Source of the DNA: Anaerolineales bacterium
GTDB taxonomy: Bacteria > Chloroflexota > Anaerolineae > Anaerolineales > UBA6663
DNA length: 35,934 bases
Direction: 5' to 3'
NCBI GenBank assembly: GCA_020850595.1
Contig: JADZEK010000175.1
Location: forward strand, 1-35,934
In this document: in pieces, positions 21,238 to 29,245 of the stretch
Layout of the letters: each line of letters starts with the position of its first letter
Position numbering within the stretch: position 1 is the first letter of the stretch
Made by a program: the position numbers and the translations under genes
Notes under the pieces: generated by a model
The model's input: only the letters and a program-made list of their open reading frames with translations
Told to the model about the DNA's origin: nothing
Database searches by the model: none

Positions 21238-24200
21238 TTAAGGCCGCAGCACCAACTGGTCGGCGCCGTCGGGCAAGATCAGGCGCGCGCTGGTGCGCGG
21301 ATCATACAGGCCCACCGCCAGCGAAAACGCGCCGGGCGGGGTCTCGAACTGATAGGTTTCCACGATCACTTCGCCCGCCAGCCAGGAGGTCGTCGGGCGC
21401 GCGCCGTTGGCAGGCGGCCCATCGTGCTGGCGGAAGATTTCACCCGCCCCGTCGCGCAGATGCACGAAGACGCTATAGCTCGTGTCGGCCGTGCTCAGCG
21501 CGCGCCACGCCAGCGTCAACGTGCCATCGGCCTGCCACGCCCAGCCCACCAACTCGGCCACGCCGCCAAAGCGGGCGGCCGCGCTGTGCGCCAGCGGCGG
21601 CGCGGCGTACGTGCGCTCCGGCGCGCTGACGCGCAGCGCGCCAACCGGCACGGCCGCGCCTAACGGCTGCCCGCCCGCCAGCGCCGCCAGGGTGACGGTG
21701 TAGCTGCCGCTCGGCGTTTCGGCCGGCACGCGGAAGCGGCGCTTGGCCCGCCAAACGTCGCCGGGCTGCCACTGCGCGGCGCTGCCGGGCGCGCCGGTCA
21801 GCGCCAGGTCTTGCGTGGCGGCCGCCCGGCCGTCGGCGGCCAGCAGCGACACCCGCAGCGCATCGGCCGTCACCGGCGCGCTCAGCACGCGCCACACCAC
21901 GTCGAGCGGCACATCGGCCCCCACACCCGCCTCGGTCTGCCCGAGCGCCACGCCGGCGAGCACGAGCGCGCCAAACGGAGCAGCCAACGGCGGCGACACC
22001 GCCAACTCCGCGGGCCGCGCCGGGCGCGTGACCGTCACCATGCCGATGTCCAGCCCGGCCGTCAGCGCCGTCAGGTCGGGGTAGCGATAGACGTTGGCGA
22101 CCAGCACATACGCGCCGGGCGGCGTGCCCGCGAGCAGTTGCAGGTGATGCCCGTCGCGCCCATACTGATCCAGCCGCCAGCGCGAGGTCGGGAAGCCGGC
22201 GGGGTGCTGGCTGTCGGCTTGGGCGTACACCTGGCCCTCGGCGTCCTGGAGCGTCAAAACGGTGCTGTAGTCCACGCTCAGCGGCTGAAGCGCGCGCCAG
22301 TACAGCGTCACCTCCAGCGCGCCGCCGGAGGCCGCGGCCTCGGCGCTCTGGTCGTAGCCCAGCAGCGCCATCTGATCGCTGAAGGGCAGGTCAAGCGGAT
22401 GCGCCAGGCCCGCCACCGCCGCGCCATCGAAGCGCGTGCGCGCATAGGGCGTGGGGGTCTGCCCGGCCCACAGCCGCACCGCCAGCAGCGCGAGGCCGAC
22501 ACCGGCCACAGCCCAGGCCGCGCCGCCCAAGGCGGGTAATTGAGTTGTTAAGGTTTGGGGCGCGCTCTGGCCCCGCCAGGCGACCACCGCCAACCCCGCC
22601 AGCACGACGAGGCCTAGCGCCGAGATAAAGCTGCCCACCTGCCGGGGCGGCGTCGTGCCAAACGTCAGCGCGACGGTGTGCGTCCCCGCCGGCACCGGCA
22701 CTGCGATCAGGCCGTAGGGCGTCGTGGTGCTGATCGGCACTTCCGCGCCGTCCACCGCCGCGCGCCAGCCGGGGAAGTTGAACACCGCGAACACCGCCTC
22801 AAACGCGGCCGGCGTGTCGAGCGTGACCGACTGCGTGATCACCCCCGCCGACTGCGCCGCCACCACTGCGCCACTTGGCAGGCGGCTCTCGTCCAGCCGC
22901 AAAATCGGCGCGCCCGCCGCGTAACGCGCGGCCAGCGTCTCCGGCGGCGGCGCCTGCTGCACACCCACCGGCAAGTACTCGCCCGCTGTGGTCGTGCCAA
23001 TCGCGCCGCTGCGCTGCTCGTAGGCGTGCAGGTCCACGAGCGTCGGGTTGGCCGGCGTCAGCGGGTCGCCGAACTGCCACGTCCACGCCAGCCCAAACAG
23101 AGCGCCGGCCGCCACGCTCAACGCCAGCACTAGCACCGGGCCGCGCGTCGCCGACCGGTTGGCGAAGGCCAGCCCGGCCGCCACGGCCAGCGCCAGGCTG
23201 CCCGGCCCCAGCAGCCGCACCGGGAACTGCACCAGGCTCAGCCCCGGCAGGTGCTCCCAGACCCAGACCGCGCCCGGTAGAGTCAGCGCGCCCGCCAGCG
23301 CCGCGCCCGCCAGCGCCAGCACCAGCGCCGCCCGTTGGCCGTGCTTCAACCTGCGCCAGCCCAGCAGCGCCGCTAGCGCCAGGAGCAGCGCGGGCCAGCC
23401 ATAGCTGCGCGGCGCGGCCCAGCCGATGAGCAGCGGGTCGAACGTCTGTGGCGCGGCGAACAACTCGCGCACGCTCAGGAAGTTGTTGTGGTAGTCGAGC
23501 ACCCCGGTGTTGTAGGCCCGCGCAATCTGGATCGCGCCGACCTCGGCTGCCACCGGCAACCAGTAGGTGGCGGCCAGCAGCAGCCCCAGGCCCACGGCCA
23601 GCGCGGGCCAGGTGAGCCGCCGCGCTGTGGCGCGCCAGCCGCCCCATTGGGTCAACGCGGCCGCGGCCACGGCCGCGCCCAGGGCCAGCGAGCCGAGCAC
23701 CGTGGAGGGGGTGTGTAGCAGCGGCAGCAGCGCGTAGAGCGCCTCGGCCAGCGCCAGCCGCCCAGCGCTTGGCTGCGCCAGCAGCCGCAGGAAGGCCAGG
23801 AGCACCCAGGGCAGCAGGCCCAGCGCCAGCGCCTCGGCCGGCGAGCCGCGGTACAGGCTGCCCAGCACATACGGCGCGAAGGCGTAGGCCGCCGACGCCG
23901 CCACCCCGGCCAACTCGCTGCGGCCCAGCCGCCGAGCCAGCGCCCACGCGCCCAGCGCCCCCAGTCCGTCGGCCAGGGCGAAGGCCGCCAGGGTGGCCGC
24001 CAGAAAGCTCAGGCCCAGCGCGTGGAAGGCGACGATCACATATTGGGCCAGCGGGCCGTGGACGAGGAAGAGGGGGTAGCCAAAGCCGAACACCAGGTCG
24101 GGCGACCAGCGGGGATAGAGATAGCCATGCCGCACCGCCCAGTCGAGCTGCACGGCGCGGAACAGGTGGATGGCGGTGTCGGCCCCGGCGGGCAGGTCGC

Positions 24201-24321
24201 CCCGCCACCAGCGGGCCAGGGCGGGCAAAACCAGCGCTAAAACGGCCAGCGGAGCCGCCCAACCTGCGTGCCTCCGGCCCCCAAAGGGCGTTGTTAAAGA
24301 GCGAAGCCGGGCAGATAACAC
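21238..24321 (-). CDS. PTPS-related giant membrane protein with three C-terminal beta domains
   Basis: A 1027-residue protein. The N-terminal about 590 residues are polytopic and resemble the 6-pyruvoyl-tetrahydropterin synthase-related membrane family (GT-C-like): first-loop D48 in GADTAIHLFRAVQLDW, then YPRWSPDLVFGFGYPLF, and LVQFPVRLLGPGSLAL further on. After a last hydrophobic segment come three tandem copies of a beta-rich module at about 666-763, 800-898 and 932-1027 (core pattern WRAL...VFVHLRD...Q.DGPP...PTT.W...PPG.Y.L.VGLY). Start is GTG at 24321, with TATAAT at 24336-24331 only 9 nt upstream, suggesting a leaderless transcript. A glycosyltransferase or glycan-related role at the cell surface is inferred. 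gyrA follows 16 bp downstream. Confidence 0.75.
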   Translation of the reverse strand: MLSARLRSLTTPFGGRRHAGWAAPLAVLALVLPALARWWRGDLPAGADTAIHLFRAVQLDWAVRHGYLYPRWSPDLVFGFGYPLFLVHGPLAQYVIVAFHALGLSFLAATLAAFALADGLGALGAWALARRLGRSELAGVAASAAYAFAPYVLGSLYRGSPAEALALGLLPWVLLAFLRLLAQPSAGRLALAEALYALLPLLHTPSTVLGSLALGAAVAAAALTQWGGWRATARRLTWPALAVGLGLLLAATYWLPVAAEVGAIQIARAYNTGVLDYHNNFLSVRELFAAPQTFDPLLIGWAAPRSYGWPALLLALAALLGWRRLKHGQRAALVLALAGAALAGALTLPGAVWVWEHLPGLSLVQFPVRLLGPGSLALAVAAGLAFANRSATRGPVLVLALSVAAGALFGLAWTWQFGDPLTPANPTLVDLHAYEQRSGAIGTTTAGEYLPVGVQQAPPPETLAARYAAGAPILRLDESRLPSGAVVAAQSAGVITQSVTLDTPAAFEAVFAVFNFPGWRAAVDGAEVPISTTTPYGLIAVPVPAGTHTVALTFGTTPPRQVGSFISALGLVVLAGLAVVAWRGQSAPQTLTTQLPALGGAAWAVAGVGLALLAVRLWAGQTPTPYARTRFDGAAVAGLAHPLDLPFSDQMALLGYDQSAEAAASGGALEVTLYWRALQPLSVDYSTVLTLQDAEGQVYAQADSQHPAGFPTSRWRLDQYGRDGHHLQLLAGTPPGAYVLVANVYRYPDLTALTAGLDIGMVTVTRPARPAELAVSPPLAAPFGALVLAGVALGQTEAGVGADVPLDVVWRVLSAPVTADALRVSLLAADGRAAATQDLALTGAPGSAAQWQPGDVWRAKRRFRVPAETPSGSYTVTLAALAGGQPLGAAVPVGALRVSAPERTYAAPPLAHSAAARFGGVAELVGWAWQADGTLTLAWRALSTADTSYSVFVHLRDGAGEIFRQHDGPPANGARPTTSWLAGEVIVETYQFETPPGAFSLAVGLYDPRTSARLILPDGADQLVLRP

Positions 24322-24330
24322 TAAGGCTCA

Positions 24331-24360
24331 ATTATACTCGGCCTCTTCATTTAATGCGAA
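24331..24360 (-). promoter_or_regulatory. Promoter for the 1027-residue membrane protein gene
   Basis: On the minus strand: TTCGCA (24360-24355), 18-bp spacer, TATAAT (24336-24331). The predicted start falls at or within 3 nt of the GTG start codon at 24321. It would also drive gyrA and the AlbA-type gene. Confidence 0.6.
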
Positions 24361-24401
24361 ATGGAGCGTTCGGGGGCGCCAAGCCGCGTTTTTGGCTGTT
24401 T

Positions 24402-26678
24402 TCAGGGCGGTTTTTGGCTTAGTGTGACGCCGCCGATGGGGTAGCTGGCCCCTGCTGCGCCTTGCTCGGCCTGGTAGCTCACCGTGACCAGTTGGGAAGG
24501 GTCGTCGTCGCGAAAATAGTACAGTCCAGCGGTCAGGGTATAGTCGCCGGGCGGCAGGTTCTCCGGCAATTGCAGGATGTGAACGTCGCGGCCGTACTGT
24601 CCCGGCTGCCACCAGAGAGTGGGGTAGCCGGCTGGCAGGTAGTTATCGTGCTGGGCGACCGGCCGGCCATCCCCGCTCCACAGCACGATGACGGTCTTAT
24701 ACGCCTGCTGTGGGGGCGCGCTGGCCTGCCAGAAAACCTCCACCGGCCAGGCTTGTCCCGCCTGGGCCGTGGCCCCGTGGGGGTAGTCCACGCCAATAAC
24801 GCTCAGTTCGGCAAACTGCGCGGGCGTCACCGGCTGGCGATGGTTCAACGGCGAGTAGGTCCAGGGCGTCTCCACCCGCTCGATGACGGCCACGCGCGCC
24901 AGCAGCAGCCCGGCCAGCAGCGCCGCCCAGGCCGGTGAGAGCGCGCCACTGGCCATGGCCGCCCGTTGGGGGGCCGGGCCGCGCGCCCGCCGGGCCGCGC
25001 CGGCCACCACCAGCCAGGCGGCCAACCCCACGGCCGAAAGCAGCGTGCCAGCCCGCGTGGCCGCGGTCGCGCCGAAAAACACGCGCACCGTATGCGCGCC
25101 GGCTGGCGTCGCCACACCCAGCCACCCCTCCGGCCCGACCACGCTCACCGGCAGCGCCGCGCCATCCAGCGTTGCCTGCCAGCCAGGGTAGGCGAACTGA
25201 TACCAGGTGAGCATCGCGGCGGCGGTAGCCTGGTAGCGCACCGTCTGCGCCAGCGGGCCGGGCGTCGCCTCCAGCACCGTCAGCCCGGCAGGCAGCGGCC
25301 TCAGCCGGTCGGGCGGGTCGCCCGCCGCATAGCGCGCGGCCAGCGTGTCGGCGGGCGGCAACTGCCGCACGGTGCGCGGCAAAAACTCAAAAGTGTAGAA
25401 GCGATCGGCGACCTGCGCTCGTAGGTTGTCGGCCCCGGTGGGGTAGGACGGGAAAGGCGCAAAAGGCGCATGGAACGACCAGCTGAGCGAGAACAGGTAG
25501 CAGCCCGCGAGAGTCGCGCCGAGCGCAGCCGGCCGCCAGCGCGGGCCAAGCCGCGCCACGGCCGCGCCCGCCAGCCAGGCCAACCCCAACGTGGCGGGCG
25601 CGAGCCAGCGCCACGGGAATTGCAGCCGCCCCAAGAACGGCAGCGCTTGCCAGACCCCAGCGGAGCCGCGGAGGGTGAGCCAGCCGCACAGCAGCGTGGC
25701 GGCCACCACGCCCGTCACCACACGGGCCGCTGGCCAGGCAACTGGCCGGGCGCGCGTGACCCACAGCGCCGCCACCGCGCCCAGCGCCAGGGCCACCTGC
25801 GGCCAGCCCAGGCTGTTGGGCATGAGGTTGGTGATGTGGGCCGCGTCGTAGGCGATGGGCCAGGCCAACAGCTCGCTCAAGCGTAGGAAGCTATTTTGAT
25901 ACTGCGCGACTGCCGTGGCCCGTTCCCACTGCACCGCACCCGCCTGCGCCACCAGGGGAACCAGGAAGAACGCCGCCAGCAGCAGGGCCTGCACCCCCAC
26001 GAGCGCCAGCCCCCCCAGCTTGCGCCCGGCCCCCGGCGTCCCAGGCAGTTGCAGCAGCGTGTACACCCCCAGCAGCGGCGCAAAGAGTAACACGGAGACA
26101 CTGTGCGACAGCAGCAGCAGCGCCGCGCCGGCGGCCAGCGCGGCATGGCCGGCTGCGGTAGGCCGCCGCGCCCAGCGCCAGAGCAGCCAGCCCAGCCACG
26201 GCAAAAGCGCCAAGGCCAACAGCTCGGGCAGGGCGGCGCGCTCCAGCGCGGTCTTATACACATAGGGGCTGAACACATATGCGCCGGCGGCGGCCAGCGC
26301 GGCCTGGGGCGAAGCAAACTCGGCGCGGGCCCAGACGTACAGGCCGGCTGCCATGCCGGCCACGACCAGCAAGAAGCCGGCGGCAAACGCCCACGGGTAA
26401 GGCAGCCCCCCCAAGCGCAGCAGCACCAGCAGGTAATAGGCGGCGGGCGCGTAATAGTTGAGCAGCGGCGCGCCAAAACCGTAGTGCAGATCGGGCAGCC
26501 AACGGGGGTAGAGCACGCCCTGCGCCAGCGCGTGGTCGAGGGCCACGAAGCGATAGAAGTGCGGCGCGCCATCTACCTCGGCGGGCGGGCCGCCGGCCAG
26601 CACTGGCCAGGCCGCCGCCACGATCAACACCGCCAACGGCAGCAGTTCGCGCGCGGCCCCCCACGCCCGGCGGCTCAT
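24402..26678 (-). CDS. PTPS-related membrane protein, GT-C-like
   Basis: A 758-residue polytopic protein, paralogous to the downstream 1027-residue protein. The first loop has EVDGAPHFYRFVALDHAL (D36, H40), followed by LYPRWLPDLHYGFGAPLLNYYAP, the shared family signature; later LQFPWRWLAPATLGLAW matches the conserved periplasmic motif of PTPS-related proteins. Residues about 644-758 are one copy of the shared C-terminal beta-rich domain (FWQASAP, VAQHDNYLPAGYPTLWW, LPPGDYTLTAGLYYF). The ATG overlaps the upstream gene's stop by 4 bp (ATGA), so translation is coupled. An 80-bp gap with a promoter separates it from the next gene. Substrate unknown; surface polysaccharide or protein glycosylation is plausible. 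Confidence 0.75.
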   Translation of the reverse strand: MSRRAWGAARELLPLAVLIVAAAWPVLAGGPPAEVDGAPHFYRFVALDHALAQGVLYPRWLPDLHYGFGAPLLNYYAPAAYYLLVLLRLGGLPYPWAFAAGFLLVVAGMAAGLYVWARAEFASPQAALAAAGAYVFSPYVYKTALERAALPELLALALLPWLGWLLWRWARRPTAAGHAALAAGAALLLLSHSVSVLLFAPLLGVYTLLQLPGTPGAGRKLGGLALVGVQALLLAAFFLVPLVAQAGAVQWERATAVAQYQNSFLRLSELLAWPIAYDAAHITNLMPNSLGWPQVALALGAVAALWVTRARPVAWPAARVVTGVVAATLLCGWLTLRGSAGVWQALPFLGRLQFPWRWLAPATLGLAWLAGAAVARLGPRWRPAALGATLAGCYLFSLSWSFHAPFAPFPSYPTGADNLRAQVADRFYTFEFLPRTVRQLPPADTLAARYAAGDPPDRLRPLPAGLTVLEATPGPLAQTVRYQATAAAMLTWYQFAYPGWQATLDGAALPVSVVGPEGWLGVATPAGAHTVRVFFGATAATRAGTLLSAVGLAAWLVVAGAARRARGPAPQRAAMASGALSPAWAALLAGLLLARVAVIERVETPWTYSPLNHRQPVTPAQFAELSVIGVDYPHGATAQAGQAWPVEVFWQASAPPQQAYKTVIVLWSGDGRPVAQHDNYLPAGYPTLWWQPGQYGRDVHILQLPENLPPGDYTLTAGLYYFRDDDPSQLVTVSYQAEQGAAGASYPIGGVTLSQKPP

Positions 26679-29194
26679 GGCCCGACCCGCACCGCGCTGA
26701 CAATGACGCGGTCATCGCGCGCCTGGGCCGAGCCGCTCACCGGCAGGCGGTCGAGGCCGGGCCAGCGGTAGACGCCTACCGCCACGGCGTAGTCGCCCGG
26801 CGGGAGGTCGGCGGGCAGGTCTACCCAGACGGCCTCGGCCACGCGCGCGCCGACGACCCAGCGCGCCACGGGGTACGCACCGCCCAGCGGCGGGCCGTCG
26901 TGCTGCGCCGCCGCCGCGCCCGCTGCGTCGAGCAGGTGGACGAAGATGTGCAGGTCGTCGGGCGTGGGAGCCAGCCCGCGCCAGGTCAACGTCACGGGCA
27001 AGCGCGCGCCCGCCGTGGCCATGGGCGGCACGGCGGCGGCCTCCAGCGCCAGCACGTCGGCGAAGGTCGCCAGTGGGGCCGGCTCGTCCGCCGTGTCCCA
27101 GGTGAGGCCGCTAACGAGCGCAGTAAGCGCGGCAGGCGCGGCGCCGTCACTCTCCAGCCCCACGGTCGTGATTGTCAGCACGTTTAGGCCCGAGCGCAGC
27201 TCCGCCGCCAGCCGGAGGGGCGCGGCCCCCGGCCCCAGCGCCACGGGCGGCAGGGCCGCGCCGTTGAGCGTGAGGTGCAGGCCCAGCGGCTCCGCCTCCG
27301 GCGCGGCGGCTAGCACCAGCGCCCCGGCCAGCGCCTCCACGCTATAGACGTAGACCGTGGCCGCGCCGGCCACGCGGCGCGCCGCGGCTTGCAGTGGCCC
27401 CCAGCCCGCGCCCAGCGCCCAGGTCTGCCCGGTGGGCGGCGGGGCGGGTGGCGCCGCGAACAGGGCCGTGCCGTCGCCCTCGGATTGCGGTGCGCCCAGC
27501 GCCGCCACCAGCGCCGCGCGGGCTGAACCGTCGGGGTCGGCGGCCGCGTCGTAGAGCACCCAGCCCGCGTCGGACGCCAGCACTGCGCGCCGCGCCGCCG
27601 CGCTCGCCGTGGGCACGATGTCCGCCGCGTCCGCGCTGGTCAGCAGTAGTTGGCGCAAGAAGTTGGCGCGGTCTTCTCCGCCCGGCACGTCGCGGTAGAC
27701 GCGCCCGCCCAACAGCGGATGCTGGTGCAGCGTCTGCCAGTAGAGCGCGCGCAGGTTGGCGTCGTTGTCGGGGCGGGGCAGCGTCAGCGCGGGGCGCGCG
27801 TCGGGCGCGGCGGCCAGCGCCAGCACCGGGCCGGGCCGGGCCGCGGGCGTGAGCGGGAACGGCCACACCACCAGCGCCTCAAACACGATGAGCACCGCCA
27901 ACAGCCCGGCCACCGGCCGACGCTTCCAGCGCGGCGCGAGCGCAGCGTAGCCCAGCGCGGCCAGCACGGCCAATGCCAGCGCCACGAGCACGCTCAACCG
28001 CCCCGGCGCGCGCGACCAGGCGAAGAACGGCAGGCGCGCCAGCCAGGCATAGGGCAGCGGCAGCGGAAAGGCCTCCACCTCCACCGGCACAAGCGCCAGC
28101 GCCCCGCCAAGCTTGAGCAACGGCCCGAGCGCCAGCAGCGCGCCGCCCAGCCCCAGCGCCAGCCACACGCGGCTCGCGGCGGGCCGCCGCCGCGCGCCCA
28201 ATACGGCCAGCGCCAGCGGCGCCCAGCCCACGAAGCCAATGGTCTCGTTCTCGCGCGACACCACGGCCCGCGCGAAGCCTGCCAGCGGCGTGAGCGCCAC
28301 CAGCGGCTGGCGCGGCGCGGGCACCAGATAGCTGAGCGCGTCGAGCGAAAGCTCCACCGTGCCCCGCTCCGGCGCCAGGTAGGCCAACTGCCCCTGGGCC
28401 GCGGCCAGCAGCGCCGGGGCCGCCAGCGGCAGCAGCAGCAGGGCATACAGCCCCAAGGCCAGCGCCACGCCCCGCACCCGCGCCGGGGTGAGGTACGCCC
28501 GCCGCGCCTGCCACACGCCCACGCCCAGCGCCGCCGCCAGCCAGGGCAGCACGAAATAGGCGAGGTAAATGGGGTGCACCGTGGAGGCCAGCCCCAGGAC
28601 CAGCGCCGCCCACACCGCCCGGCGCGCGCTCGGCGCGAGCAGCAGCCGCACCCAGGCCAGCGCCGCCAGCGGAAAGCTGAACAACACCAGTTGGAAGAGA
28701 TGCCCGCTGAGGGCGTGACCGAGCAGGTTCGGATAAAACGCCCACACCAGCCCGGCCAGGAAGCCCGCCCGCCGGTCGCCGCTCAGCTCGGCGCACAGGG
28801 CGTAGGCCGCCAGTCCGTTCGCCACGAACGACACCAGGAAGACGACGTTGTAGGCGGCCACCGGCCCGGCCAGCGCGGTAAGCGGCAGCGCCACCACGAA
28901 CGATTGCGCCATGAGTGGCAGCAGCGGAAAGCGCATCCCCTCCGGCCACTGGAGGACGCTAATCCAGGCGGGGTTGTGCCCCAGGTCGAGCAGGGCGCGC
29001 TTCCACCACCAGGTAGACCAGACGAACTCCAGCGTGTCGCTCGTGCCGCCGGCCTCGCCCGCCAGATGCGTCGTCAGGCGCGCCGCCAGCGGCCAGGTGA
29101 CAACGACGGCGGCCAGCGCATACAGGATCGTCAGCGCGGCCCAGCGCCGCCAGGGTGCGTGAGCGAGTTTCATTAACATCGTGGCGAGCGCCAT
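26675..29194 (-). CDS. Large GT-C-like membrane protein
   Basis: About 839 residues. A first helix (about 20-38) precedes a loop with GGTSDTLEFVWSTWWWKRALL, then a re-entrant WPEGMRFPLLPLMAQSF and many helices including FLAGLVWAFYPNLLGHALSGHLFQ. This pattern is common in unnamed Chloroflexota GT-C-like proteins; no enzyme is assigned. The last about 112 residues are the shared beta-rich domain (TLTWRGLAP, IFVHLLDAAG, AAQHDGPPLGGAYPVARW, LPPGDYAVAVGVY). I use the ATG at 29194, the first that does not run into the divergent gene; ATGs at 29179 and 29173 are alternatives, and a TACAAT at 29198-29193 makes a short-leader start at 29179 attractive. It heads the minus-strand operon ending with the AlbA-type gene. 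Confidence 0.7.
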   Translation of the reverse strand: MALATMLMKLAHAPWRRWAALTILYALAAVVVTWPLAARLTTHLAGEAGGTSDTLEFVWSTWWWKRALLDLGHNPAWISVLQWPEGMRFPLLPLMAQSFVVALPLTALAGPVAAYNVVFLVSFVANGLAAYALCAELSGDRRAGFLAGLVWAFYPNLLGHALSGHLFQLVLFSFPLAALAWVRLLLAPSARRAVWAALVLGLASTVHPIYLAYFVLPWLAAALGVGVWQARRAYLTPARVRGVALALGLYALLLLPLAAPALLAAAQGQLAYLAPERGTVELSLDALSYLVPAPRQPLVALTPLAGFARAVVSRENETIGFVGWAPLALAVLGARRRPAASRVWLALGLGGALLALGPLLKLGGALALVPVEVEAFPLPLPYAWLARLPFFAWSRAPGRLSVLVALALAVLAALGYAALAPRWKRRPVAGLLAVLIVFEALVVWPFPLTPAARPGPVLALAAAPDARPALTLPRPDNDANLRALYWQTLHQHPLLGGRVYRDVPGGEDRANFLRQLLLTSADAADIVPTASAAARRAVLASDAGWVLYDAAADPDGSARAALVAALGAPQSEGDGTALFAAPPAPPPTGQTWALGAGWGPLQAAARRVAGAATVYVYSVEALAGALVLAAAPEAEPLGLHLTLNGAALPPVALGPGAAPLRLAAELRSGLNVLTITTVGLESDGAAPAALTALVSGLTWDTADEPAPLATFADVLALEAAAVPPMATAGARLPVTLTWRGLAPTPDDLHIFVHLLDAAGAAAAQHDGPPLGGAYPVARWVVGARVAEAVWVDLPADLPPGDYAVAVGVYRWPGLDRLPVSGSAQARDDRVIVSAVRVGP

Positions 29195-29227
29195 TGTACG
29201 CCCGTTCGCGCCGCCACCGGGCCGTAG

Positions 29228-29236
29228 TGGTATCAT
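29228..29236 (+). promoter_or_regulatory. Extended -10 promoter of the 763-residue membrane protein gene
   Basis: TGGTATCAT fits TGnTAnnnT, and ends 9 nt before the ATG at 29246. With no Shine-Dalgarno in that interval, a leaderless or near-leaderless transcript is predicted. Confidence 0.5.
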
Positions 29237-29245
29237 CCGCGCCGA

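Noticed and set aside
18870..21629. A 919-codon plus-strand open frame opposite gyrA and the membrane gene
   Set aside because: It is a shadow of the GC-rich coding strand: no domain, His/Ala/Gly-rich composition, and it crosses two well-supported genes.
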